DNA of 11,407 bases from Stagonosporopsis chrysanthemi (GCA_022560025.1 JAFISE010000383.1:1-11407); one strand, 5' to 3'. Positions 1 to 9,439 are shown, counted from the first letter of the stretch. Translations and numbers: made by a program. The notes: generated by a model not told the origin, from the letters alone.

Positions 1-3
1 GGT

Positions 4-50
<47 letters not shown>

Positions 51-61
51 GGGGTGGGGCG

Positions 62-112
<51 letters not shown>

Positions 113-116
113 GGGG

Positions 117-149
<33 letters not shown>

Positions 150-162
150 GGGGGGGGGGGCG
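1..162. repeat. Near-homopolymeric poly-G tract
   Basis: About 160 bases are G except for isolated T (3, 50, 55, 112, 149) and C (60, 62, 117, 161). Any open frame across it only encodes poly-glycine and is not a gene. It could be a real G-rich, G-quadruplex-prone low-complexity tract. Because it lies at the very edge of the sequence, it could also be a poly-G artefact of two-colour sequencing, where absence of signal is read as G. The sequence alone does not decide. Confidence 0.9.
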
Positions 163-463
163 ACGGTTCTGATGTTGATATACAGCACCATATCGTTTGG
201 GGAAATTAGAATTACCTCTTTATCAGATACTTGAGGTCTCGATCCATCCAGCAATGACACGTAACACCATCCTTTTCGTTGATTGCAAAATGGAACTAGG
301 CTCCTGTGACCTACCACAATGTCAGCGTTTCAAAGAGACGGAGTGACAGAGAAGTACCGCATGCTCATATCTGCCTCATGGATTGTCGTATGCTCGCAAG
401 ACCTTGAACGAAGTGAAGAGCGCACTGATCATCGATATGGCAGCATTCGTTAGAGAATTCCGC
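163..463. other. Gene-free stretch
   Basis: Three hundred bases of mixed composition between the poly-G tract and the first possible coding exon. I see no conserved protein motif on either strand, no tRNA-like element and no repeat. It is probably 3' flanking sequence of the minus-strand genes that follow. Confidence 0.5.
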
Positions 464-836
464 TCATAAGTAGAAAATTGTAGTAATATAGGGTGCGGGC
501 GGTAAGCAGTCTGCTTTAGCTAGTGAGCCGAAAGTGAAGACGGAGCAGGCTATTGTGTGCTCCTCCCACTCGACACACCGGGTGAAGCCATCATCTGGCC
601 AAGCCATCATCTCAACGATTAGATCAAATAGCTCAGAAACCGGCACCTTCTGCTAATCTCTAGCATTTAAAACCAATGCGATTATGGTGTTGCACGTCTA
701 CCGTGAGCGCGTGCAGGACCGAGATGGGACGGTCAAAACATTCTGAAGACAGGTCCACGAAAACAGTCACATCAGTAAGCAGGTCATTGCGATCACGTTC
801 ATTGGAAAGCCCCCAATGTACCCTTGCACGCCGCAT
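464..836 (-). CDS. Possible two-exon small protein of unknown function
   Basis: I do not recognise this protein. Exon 1 would be 836-702 (45 codons from ATG 836), then a 52-nt intron 701-650 with donor GTAGAC and acceptor TTAGCAG, then exon 2 649-464 with a stop. Both junctions are phase 0, giving 106 aa. The predicted protein holds an acidic, hydrophobic stretch (TDVTVFVDLSSECFDRPIS) and in exon 2 a segment beginning SELFDLIVEMMAWPDDGF. The composition looks protein-like, but the donor is weak and the branch site poor. The ATG lies one codon beyond the nitrilase stop (840-842) and in the same frame. It could therefore be a separate gene, a lost C-terminal extension of the nitrilase, or chance. 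Transcript data would decide. Confidence 0.3.
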
Positions 837-839
837 ACA

Positions 840-1934
840 TCACTGCGACTGCTCTATGGAATCCTCCTTATGTTTCTTCTCCTCAGGCTGGGCCCTGAAG
901 CGGTCAGACTTCTCATCAGCCCAGTGGGGCCGCGCATCGAAGCTGAATCTTAGTATCTCAGGCCGCTGATAATGACCAGCGGCGTCAATCCAAACCTTTA
1001 CAGCACCAAGTTGTGCGAAGTCAATCTCTCCCTGCACTAGTTTTTCCTCACCACCAACATGAGGCCCCGCAATGAAGTTACAAAAGGGCGCTATAATGGA
1101 TGACCATCCACCTCCTCCCTTTACCAGGTCTTGCGGTCCCAGATTCTCTTCCATCCAATTGAGACATGTATCGTCAATATAGTTTGAAGCAGTAATGACA
1201 AACACCTGCGCAGTCAGGGCGTGTGCTTTCATTAGAGCTTCAATCTGCGCATCAGCAACCTGTTCAAAACCAGCCATTGTTGAAAGAGCTGGCCATGCTC
1301 CTGCGTGAATATGCTGATTCTGCATAAGTAACGCCTGGCGGGCCCCATTCATAGTGTGCTCCCAGCAGGCAAGGCCGCCAAGATTGTATCCAAGCGACAG
1401 GGTCCAGTTGCGTAAGGAACTGCCATTTCCCTGGGCCCAGATGTAACGCTCCACATAGGTCGGCTGAAGCTTCCGGTGGACGCCAAGGATCGTCCCATCA
1501 TTGTCCACAATAACCTGTGAGTCGAACAAAGTGTGCCCGTTTGCGACACGTTCTGAAATGCCGAGATTGATTGCAACGCCAGTACGGCGGCACGCATCCT
1601 GAATGGCAACAACATCTTCTCCATTCGGTTCCACCACCATGCTCTCCTCAGCATACTTTGCTAATGCGCCAACTTGTTTCAGTGGAGCATAGCACTCAGC
1701 CCAGTACTACGGTCCTGATTAGAGTGTGCATTCCAGCCGCCTTGTGGGCGACCGGATTGAATGACTTACAGGATAACCAGGGATAAATGTCTCAGGGAAC
1801 ACAAGCAGCTTGACGTTTTCGTGAGCTGCTTGCTCGATCAGAGCAACTGTTTTTCGGATGGTCGCAGCCTTGTTCATGTATACTGGAGAGGCATGCGCGG
1901 CGGCCACCTTGAATCTAGTCTGCTTCGCTGCCAT
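840..1934 (-). CDS. Nitrilase (carbon-nitrogen hydrolase family), two exons
   Basis: Nitrilase-superfamily enzyme; true nitrilases hydrolyse a nitrile to the carboxylic acid and ammonia, are usually cytosolic and form spiral oligomers. Exon 1 is 1934-1770 (55 codons), the intron is 1769-1707 (63 nt, donor GTAAGT, acceptor GTAG, phase 0), and exon 2 is 1706-840. The 343-aa product fits the usual 330-360 aa. The splice joins FPETFIPGYP to YWAECYAPLKQ, the expected family continuity. The catalytic triad is visible: Glu48 (FPETF), Lys134 (HRKLQPTYVER), Cys169 (GGLACWEHTM); the conserved second Glu is at 141. The QHIHAGAWP block follows the Cys. The usual CWExxxPL has Asn175-Gly176 in place of Pro-Leu. 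The C-terminus is short, polar and Lys/Glu-rich. The gene is divergent from the seven-helix gene across a shared 446-bp promoter. The substrate (aliphatic, aryl, or cyanide as in cyanide hydratase) cannot be assigned. Confidence 0.93.
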
Positions 1935-2380
1935 CGGGCTGGTGATTGGATCGAAGGTGTGCGGGATGATTGTGCAACGAGTTTGGAGGTCTCACAGTAG
2001 TGAAGATCAAGGGTTGATTAAAAGTGAGGGGTGCCCACCACCCCACCGTACCCGCTACGGTACCCAAGGTTCCACTTATCCCCGCTGCACGTGCGCCGAT
2101 CCCTCCACGAGCCGCCTGCCCACATCGCAGGCCGGATCCGTCGACTACCAGAAATTGTTCGAAAGCCATGACCGTTATGTTACCTCATCGCCTCACGCAG
2201 GCCGCTTTGTTCGAGTCACGCGAAAATGGATGACATCAGCATCATACCCCACAATCTGATTCTCCCTTGCATGACCAGGGACGCGCCGTCCTCAAAACTG
2301 ATTCCTTTCAATCTTCCCTTGCGCTCGAACGACCAACTCTGCTTGGAGTCTTGAATCTAGATGACTTCTTGGATACTGTC
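1935..2380. promoter_or_regulatory. Divergent promoter between nitrilase and seven-helix gene
   Basis: This 446-bp gap lies between two genes transcribed away from each other, so it should carry both promoters. It contains a perfect palindrome ACCGTA-N5-TACGGT (2045-2061), which places CCG and CGG nine bases apart, an everted geometry of the kind bound by Zn2Cys6 regulators. An AGGGG stress-response-like motif lies just before it, near 2028-2032. Open frames through this stretch are not conserved and I treat them as chance. Confidence 0.5.
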
Positions 2381-3839
2381 ATGGCTATCAACTACTTTGC
2401 GGATCCACCATCAGCATTAAATTTGAATGAGTCGCGCACTGCCACCAACAATGCCATTGGAATCGCGCTTTTCACGCTGTCAGCGGTCTTTGTTGCACTA
2501 AGGCTACTGACAAGATTGAGGTTGAAGCGAGAGAGTCTTGGTCTGGACGACTATCTTATGTTCTTGGGGCTGGCATTGAACGCTGGCAATCTTGCATGCT
2601 GCATAGCTGGTCAGTTTTCCATCCACAGTTTTAGATAGCAGATTGCTTGGGCTGAACAAGGCTTCAGGTGGCTTCTTTCATCTTGGGAAGCACATATGGA
2701 CTCTTAACCCATACTACATGCGCAAAATAACCATCGTACGAGTTTTAGGTGACTGCTGTTTCGTTTGCTAAAGTCCTCAGATTACATTTGCATATGTGTA
2801 CATCTACGCATGGAGCGTATGCGTCATCAAGTTCTCGATTATTGCCTTCTATCGCCGTATTTTTGGCATGACATGGCTGGGCTGGTTTTGCGTAGCATTG
2901 ACTGCAGGGTATCTGATCACCAATCACGTTGTACTGCCGTTATATACGAGGCCGCTGAACTATTACTGGAATCAATGGTATGGAGCTGAAGGTATTGTTG
3001 TGATAAGTGAAGCGAAGGTAAGTGCTCAATCCGACCACTGCCATTGTTTGGCTGACCATGGCAAAGTTCTACCTCGGTGTTGGTATAATCAACCTCTTTG
3101 GCGATGTTTGCATATTGGCCGTTCCTATCTCGAGCGTAGTACGGATGCGTCTTGAAAGGTCTCAAAAGATAGCGATATCACTGATCTTTTTGCTTGGAAG
3201 TTTGTATGTGGTCCCTGTATCGAGAAGATTGATCCTGGCGGACTGACAGAGTCTTGCTGTAACTTCGAGATTTGGGTTTACGTATCGTTTACTGACAATG
3301 ACAGTGTATGTTTCGCCTCCATGTACCGCATTATAACCATCGCTCGACTCGTAGAAACGACAGATATCAGCTGGGCCAAAAGTGATGTCTTCATCTGGTC
3401 CTCGGTCGAGCCCTCCATCGGCATCATATCCGGTTGTCTGCCGACTCTTCGACCACTGATGCTTCACATAATGCACTCCTGGTTGAATTTAGTTCCCTCT
3501 GAAAGGTCCTCAAGCGGCCAAGGGTCACGATCAATTCGTCTGAACCTTATTGAGACGATTGGGAAAAGACGTGTACGCAAGATGTCGAGGCAAGATACCC
3601 TTGGTGGCTCGCAGTTCACAGAGCTTAACAACGATGGTGATGTGGAAGGAGGGCAATAAGGTCAGTACACAAGAGCGTAGAGGTCAGCTGTTGATGGCGA
3701 ACAGTGGTTTACAAGAACAACAGTACATGCTCGGTATGACAGCAGAGTTGCTGTTGAGTGCAATGTGCCAGAGGAGTGTGACGATACTGTCATTAATGTG
3801 ACAAGAAATTTCGACTGGGACGTGGCAGCACGCAGGTAG
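2381..3839 (+). CDS. Pth11-like seven-transmembrane rhodopsin-domain membrane protein
   Basis: Fungal integral membrane protein of the rhodopsin-domain (Pth11-like) family; some members sense surface or chemical cues, but most are uncharacterised. Exons: 2381-2609, 2668-2735, 2781-3017, 3067-3203, 3305 to about 3636, and probably about 3688-3839. Introns are 58, 45, 49, 101 and about 51 nt, with donors GTCAGT, GTACGA, GTAAGT and GTATGT for the first four. The product is about 384 aa. Start ATG 2381 puts a short outer tail before helix 1. Helices lie near residues 24-46, 56-80, 101-125, 132-154, 179-203, 213-236 and 246-270. Family hallmarks are LGLDDYLM after helix 1, KFSIIAFYRRIF in helix 3, NLFGDVCILAVP in helix 5, the MYRI motif after helix 6, and the helix-7 stretch SSVEPSIGIISGCLPTLRP. 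No cysteine-rich CFEM domain precedes helix 1. The last join is uncertain: exon 5 runs to a TAA at 3657-3659 if not spliced. Confidence 0.85.
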
Positions 3840-4206
3840 TGTTGTGAGCAGCATGTCTTTCAACGCCATTTCAGTGGGTATAAGTTCGTTGAAGATTGGA
3901 TAAGGAAGCTGGTAGGAAGTGAGATGCTGAAGATAACACAATCACAAAGACAACGCAAACGTTGACTGGTACGGCATACAACGTCAGATGTACAGATTCA
4001 CGAAGCCAAAGCAACGATCCTGACAATAACCATGCAGACCATGATCAAAGTGGATCCTACGGAGGTCGCTTTCCCTTTTCTGCACCACACGCCTGAATGT
4101 CGCCTAGCAGAAATACCAAGACCGATTTTTTGCTTAGATGCTACATACATGGGAATTGCACCTCTCTTCTAGCCAGTAGCTTTACTATCTGTTGAGAGCG
4201 CTACAT
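3840..4206. other. Intergenic stretch with scattered protein-like scraps
   Basis: No intact gene. On the minus strand near 4080-4140 one frame reads QKIGLGIS, which could be the decayed tail of the transcription-factor relic at 4207-4709, but it is too short to assign. Nothing else is recognised. Confidence 0.4.
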
Positions 4207-4709
4207 TCATCTGTCGCTAAGGTTCCGCTCTTGTTCAAACATATGTAGTGCTGTAGGAAGAGTACAAAAAGCAGACCAAAGCTCATGATACTAGAGCTCT
4301 GGTTGCAGGAAATACAATGTGCTATCGCAGATCATATCTGATAGAGCGAAAAGTGGATTTTCTTCGCTAAAATCTGTCTCCGTCTGCGCTTGATCTTGCA
4401 AATTAGACTCCTCGACTGTGGCGGTCATACGGTTCAAGGTACTGAAATGTGTTCTCAGAATAATTTCGAAGGCGCAATGATGCATCAGGATGTTCGCTGT
4501 CATCGAGTTGAGAAACCAAAGAGCACTCACGCCTGATGATGGCCAGATCTCGAGATCAGGTTTTGACCATACCAAAGGTTGCAATGTTTGGCATCTTGAC
4601 TCCCGTTCCCAAACCCGAAAATTCGTGAGGAGGGCTCACACCAAAACTGACGGATTGTATGGATATTCGGAGAGTCAGATAAACGATCCATGCTGGAGAA
4701 TCTTTCCAA
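4207..4709 (-). pseudogene. Decayed C-terminal part of a fungal-specific transcription factor
   Basis: One minus-strand frame is open from 4635 to a TAG at 4293-4291 (114 codons). It contains ALLTNFRVWE, then WPSSGVSALWFLNSMTAN followed by ILMHHCAFEIIL, and near its end ALSDMICDSTLYFLQPEL. Order and spacing resemble the C-terminal regulatory domain of fungal Zn2Cys6 regulators, where an 'A..l..yW...ill' helix is followed by 'IC.Sv.y.lqP'. The same frame continues past the TAG with WSAFCTLPTALHMF, which also fits that domain, before a TGA at 4209-4207. Upstream a TGA (4638-4636) closes the frame and protein-like sequence (QFWCEPSSRIF) is in another frame. No Cys6 DNA-binding segment is present; the MFS gene starts 260 bp away. 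I infer a truncated, interrupted relic. The family call rests on remembered patterns, not on alignment. Confidence 0.4.
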
Positions 4710-4967
4710 TAGCGCTGGAAGTTTACAAGCGCTTACGTGGAATGTCTGCTAGCGCAAAGCGACTCATGTTGCGAACGCAATTGTCTCAGACGGGTGGCGG
4801 GTAGGCAGTATGTGGATCTCTGGCTTCCTCACGTACTTTTGCCACTTTTTCTTATCTGTCATACAACGAACTAAACGCAGGCAAGATTGACACGAAACAA
4901 TGTGTAGGCGGCTTTCTCTATTCTTCCAGACAAGATACTGGTAGCACTCTGTGTTTGTATCCCGCCT
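4710..4967. other. Spacer downstream of the MFS gene
   Basis: No gene is seen. It holds the 3' flank of the minus-strand MFS transporter and sequence upstream of the transcription-factor relic. No DNA-binding Cys6 cluster is found in any frame. Confidence 0.5.
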
Positions 4968-6879
4968 CTACTTCTCCGCACCCTCTCCGTCCCCCACCGT
5001 TCCAGCCTCCACATCTCGTTCTTTATTTCCCACATCTTCACACAGCGCCTCCATATCTGTCTCACGCTGAAGCGTGACCCTCTTGATTCCCAACGTCGCC
5101 AACAGTCCCAACGCAGCAACAGCGGTGTACACCACAAACGCGCCCCTCAACGCATCCATAAAAGCGCCCCTAACGACTTCCCTCTGCCCGTCCTCCAAGC
5201 TCGACACAGCACTAGCTTGACTCACCGCCTCACCGCGCACAAGCTGGGCTGCGAACGCTCCTGGCACACCTGCAGCAACAATACCGTCGAGCGAGCTGCG
5301 CATCAGCGCCTGGAACACGACTTGGCCTAGCACCACACCGATGGCGCCAGCGAGCATGCGCACGAACCCGAAGGTTGCAGTACCGACTGCCATATCTTTC
5401 GCGCTGACGCGGGTCTGTAGCGCGATGAGCGGGGTGTGGAACGTTGGACCGAAGCCCGCGCCGATGAGGATGAGGAAGCCGATGCTCTTGCCCACATCGA
5501 AGTGCGTGGAAAGGGAGATTAGTGCCCCGATTCCTGCGCTTGTGAGCAGCATTCCGGCCTGCAGCCAGTCCATGAATCGGCCTGTCTTCTCAATCACGAA
5601 GCCGGAAGTGAGAGAAACGAGGGTGAGCGGGATGGCGAGCGCGAGCATCAAAACGCCCGTACTGGAGGGACTACGGCCCGCGACTAGCTGGAAATAAAGG
5701 GGGACGAAGTAGGCGATTGAGTTGAAGACCAGTGCGTCGAAGGCGCAGACGCCCAGGGCGCTGAGGTTCGAGCGATCACGGAAGATGCGGAGAGGCATGA
5801 TGGGAGATCCATGATGGGCGTCTTCCCACCACTGCGTAAGTGGAAAGATGGTATAAGCCAGAGCACTAAGGACGAGGAAGGCGATGACCATTGGGGAGGC
5901 GTAAGTTGTTGTGCTGCCGGTTTGTAGGCCGACAAGGAGAAATATGGTCGCAGTTAGAATGGTGAAAATACCGAGCCAGTCGATTGAAGCCATACCGGCT
6001 AGGAAGGGAGTACGGGGGTTGTGCAGGTGCAATGTGAAGTGGAGAAGGACGATAGCGAAGGAAACGATGGGAAGGTTGATATAGAAGCACCATCGCCAGC
6101 TGAGATTCTCAGCAAAGATCCCACCAAGAACGGGACCCAGCGCTGATGCAACAGCCCAGACGGCACCCACAATTCCAAGATAGAAAGACCGGTCGCTGTT
6201 ATTGTTAGCCAAATTTGAACAACAGCAATGTGTCGAAGACGACATACCGAATAGCGAACAGATCACTGACGCAGACATAGACCAAGCAATTTACGCCCCC
6301 GCCCCCAAGACCCTGGACTGCCCTCCCCGCGACCAGCATAGGTGCATCGACACTGACCGCGCAGATGACGCTTCCGATGAGGAAGACAAGATTCGCAATA
6401 AGAAGCACAGGCTTGCGCCCAAAAACGTCGGCCAATGTCCCCCAGAACGGTATCGAGGACGCATTGGCAAGAAGATACGCCGACCCAGTCCATGCATACA
6501 GGGAGTCTGGGATGTGAAAAGACTTCGATATCGTCGGCAGTGCGGTCGGGATCAACACCGTGTCCAGCGCTACGAGAAAAATAGAGGTGGAAAGAGCAAC
6601 GTAGGCGAGGAGCACTGAAAGAGGTGTACGCCAGCTGGATGTAGGCGGCATAGTGGTCGCAGTGGGGTCACTGTGTGAAGGCGCCGAGGACTTTTCTGCG
6701 ACTTTTGTTGTTGACTTGACGATTGCTGCAGTCGAGTCGACTGTCAAAGAGGTGTGTCGTGAGGATCTTTCTGAGGGCATGCGGCTATTCCTGAAGTTGT
6801 TGAGTCCCAGTCTTGAGCCATCAGCTTCGCGTAATGATGGACTCGTAGCAGAATCTGCACCTGACGTAGTGTGCGCCAT
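4968..6879 (-). CDS. MFS drug-efflux transporter, DHA2 (14-helix) type, two exons
   Basis: Major facilitator superfamily exporter, predicted to sit in the plasma membrane and expel drugs or metabolites by proton antiport. Exon 1 is 6879-6248, the intron is 6247-6196 (52 nt, donor GTATGT, branch GCTAAC, acceptor CAG, phase 2), and exon 2 is 6195-4968. The 619-aa product is normal for the family. Residues 1-83 are a Ser/Thr-rich cytosolic tail. Motif D1 is LDTVLIPTALP (105-115), motif A is GTLADVFGRK (147-156), and antiporter motif C spans about 221-236 (GAVWAVASALGPVLGG), followed by the DHA2 signature WRWCFYINLP. Hydrophobic segments continue to about residue 580, fitting 14 helices; the C-terminal tail is acidic. 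No frameshift or missing motif is seen. In fungi such pumps often accompany secondary-metabolite genes, but the cargo cannot be read from sequence. A TATAAA lies at 7051-7056 on this strand. Confidence 0.95.
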
Positions 6880-7100
6880 TGTGTGAACTTTTTACCGCAG
6901 GTGCTGAATAAATGCGCACGTTGCGCGAAAGCCTGCTGTGACTGTATTAGCTCTTGTGAGCCACAAGGTTAAGTACAGTCTCAAGTGGGGTCGCAGATGC
7001 GAATGGACTTCCTGCTTCAGAATAGTCCCAGCAACAGCGATACAGCCCGGTTTATAATGGCAGTCGCCTGAGGTGTCAACCCACCGTCACTAAGGACTTC
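6880..7100 (-). promoter_or_regulatory. Putative promoter of the MFS transporter
   Basis: Sequence upstream of ATG 6879. On the minus strand a TATAAA (revcomp of 7051-7056, context CCATTATAAACC) lies about 170 bp before the start codon, a plausible TATA box for a fungal gene with a long leader. Activator sites were not identified with confidence. Confidence 0.4.
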
Positions 7101-9398
7101 TAAAAGTGATAGTCATAGCTAAGCCCGGGGCTATTCCGGGAGTCTTGTGCTGCATAGACGCTTATGCAGGCTATGGTTGGTCTACAGCTCAGGGCCAGTC
7201 GGGAATCTTTTCGCGCATCATGCAGGCTCTTTGGCAAATAGTCGTGTCACCGCAGTCGAAAGGTAGACGAATGAGCTCGGTCCAATATAGTTCGCATGAC
7301 CCGTTTGCAGAGAAACAGCCACTGCCGGTGATTATCAACGAAGCGCATATGGGCACACCTTCTTCGTGCTTGACAATCAACATAGCCTGCTTTTATGTAC
7401 GCACGTGAGGGGTCAGATCTTCGCAGTCGCGGGGACTTTCAAAAAAGATCACCATTGTGATGTTCATCGTTTTTCTCTTCCGCTGGTTGTTAGGGGTACA
7501 AGTCGGATGATTCGACCCTCAGCACCAATCAGCAGTTCGATCGTTTTCCCTCCACGTGCTGGTGCAATGTGAAGTTGGGGTGCGCTTCGGATGGAAGCAG
7601 GGCACAGAACGCGCGGATACTGATCGTTCGTCGTACCTGCGGCTCGGAGCTGCTGTAGTGGAACAACGCATGCATGGTGAAGAGAAGACTGAGCGGACCC
7701 GAACGACTAGCCTCGGCCCTGTTGCCAATGTGCAAGACGCAGGTCATGGAAGGCTGCGTTGTCAAGCTTGGGTGCAACCTCATGCGTGTTCCAAGCTTCG
7801 TCCTCTTGCAGGTTTAGCGAAGTCTGGCTGCTGTGTTACTGACCTGGAGGCTCAGTCGCATTCGAAGCACGTGGTGATATTCAACCGAGACGATCACTTC
7901 CCCCAAGGCGCAGAGAGTTCAGGCCGATGCTGTCAGGCAGTGTGTCGTCAGCCACGCCTCCAGCGCTAAAGATCCTTGCCTTCTATCGAAATAGACGAGG
8001 CCACACTTTGACGTCGGGCCGGCTGAAGTCTCAATTCCTGAATCGCGTTCAAATAGTAGGCAGCCCAGCCGTACTGAGTTACTTGTACCAACCAGCGGAC
8101 TCGTCGATAGGGGATGTGATCCAAAGTCCTACCGTGATGGACTTCAGGGCGCCGCGATCTGTCGCCAGACACCTTGTTTTCCTTGTGCAGTCGTTCGAAA
8201 GATGCAATGGCATTAATTGTCTGGTCGCACGAACGCGGCACAGTGTGTGCTCGTTGTGCTGTGCAGATAGACGATTGGCTGATCTTGCGGGGATCAACAG
8301 CCGGTCGAGTCGAACAACTTGAGGTCAAAGGAAACATGGGAGGTAATGTGGAAGAACTCTATTCAATCTCGTTACAGTCAATTCGATTGGGTGCGGGTTC
8401 CCTGGTAGCGGGTCATGCGACATCCCTGTTGTTGCATGTTGTGTAACACGCAACCCGGCCGAGCTGAACTCAACGCTCTTGATCGTTAAGGAAAGTGTTT
8501 CGATCAGACTGCTCTCCAGTGCGTAATGTCTCTTAGTGCGTGTTGCACATCTGCCTTTTTCGCATTCCTGTCAAGCATGGAAAGAGGTTGCGCGGAAACC
8601 AGTCGTTGTTCCGCGATCGATGCGCTGCAAGGTGCTCGTCTCACCGCCTTCTCCACGTTCGAGAAGTTCATGTTGGGGAACGTATCGCAAACAGGTACCC
8701 GCTTGCCGACTTACGAGGTCGCCGTCCATGTCTGCGAAGCTTTTCGCAAAGACTGACCGTACGACCTCAATCCACAATCGATCCGGGGGGCGGGTTTCCG
8801 AAATATTCTAGCGTACCCGAGAAGCTGGTGCTGAGTTCTCATAGACACTTAAGGAGTAGGAGATAAGCGGAGCGACCCATCGATATACGGACTTTGCTAT
8901 AGGTAGCTGTTAGCAACGAGGTCGCGGAGTTCAGCGACCCCATCAGCTCCGGCACAGACACCGAAAGGAGTATTGACAGGATTTGGTCACAGAAGACAAA
9001 TGATATAGTAGCCGCATGTCCCAGTTACCTACACCCGGCTGCTGTCCTTGGCAGCAACGGCCGCCGGACTGTCGATCGCCGCTCTCACCGCCACGTCCTA
9101 CGGGTTGGAGGCGCTTACATCGTAGAAAATCTCCATAGACCAGCTGACAAAGCAAGACATGCTTCGAGGCTGAAGAGAACGTTTGCGGGGCCGCGGTGGC
9201 AATGTCTTACACCGTGGCATGCAGCCAACACGGATCAAAATCGCTCAGAAACATCATAAAATGTGGTGTCAAAATGAGACAATCAGCATTGTGATCTCGC
9301 TTGTCACCCATGCTGTCGTTCGTGAATTCTCCTGGTTCTCACGGCGCTTTCGGTTGTTTTGACATGACGGTCGTGCGAAAGCACCGCTTATCTCGGGT
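7101..9398. other. Long stretch without a recognisable gene
   Basis: About 2.3 kb in which no frame shows a conserved domain, a splice-linked exon series, a tRNA or an rRNA. Open frames of 60-137 codons exist on both strands (for example 7556-7969 plus and 7966-8337 minus). They overlap one another, have low-complexity or cysteine/arginine-rich content, and extend to no family I know. Small palindromes such as CTGCATA-N5-TATGCAG (near 7150-7168) are present. It may be decayed gene or transposon sequence, or ordinary accessory spacer; I cannot tell which. Confidence 0.5.
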
Positions 9399-9439
9399 GC
9401 GTCACTGATAGCAACAACTATACCAGCGATCAGTGACGC
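9399..9439. repeat. Perfect 11-bp inverted repeat with 19-nt spacer
   Basis: GCGTCACTGAT at 9399-9409 is matched exactly by its reverse complement ATCAGTGACGC at 9429-9439. It lies about 180 bp downstream of the stop of the minus-strand PhyH gene. It could form a hairpin in the 3' transcript region, or be a paired binding site or the end of a small element. No target-site duplication was identified. Confidence 0.75.

Noticed and set aside
49..234. Open frame of glycine codons across the poly-G tract
   Set aside because: It is a by-product of the homopolymer, with no protein-like content outside the Gly run.
676..969. 97-codon plus-strand frame
   Set aside because: It is antisense to the nitrilase 3' end and the candidate exons at 464-836, and is Arg/Ser-rich without a family pattern.
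2133..2146. Adjacent BamHI and SalI recognition sites (GGATCC GTCGAC) suggesting vector sequence
   Set aside because: Two chance hexamers in GC-rich promoter DNA; no further polylinker or vector sequence surrounds them.
1858..2259. 133-codon plus-strand frame over nitrilase exon 1 and the divergent promoter
   Set aside because: The minus-strand nitrilase exon explains its first part, and the rest is promoter sequence with no conserved motif.
2267..2380. 38-codon N-terminal extension of the seven-helix protein from ATG 2267
   Set aside because: The extension is polar and not family-like; ATG 2381 gives the usual short tail before helix 1 and has a purine at -3.
4490..4804. 104-codon plus-strand frame
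   Set aside because: It is antisense to the transcription-factor relic, which shows the recognisable protein pattern.
6202..6618. 138-codon plus-strand frame, and the similar frame 5341-5697
   Set aside because: Both lie antisense within the intact MFS transporter and are mirror frames of it.
7101..9398. Possible transposon or CRISPR-like array in the gene-poor stretch
   Set aside because: No regularly spaced repeats, long terminal or inverted repeats, or transposase motif could be seen.
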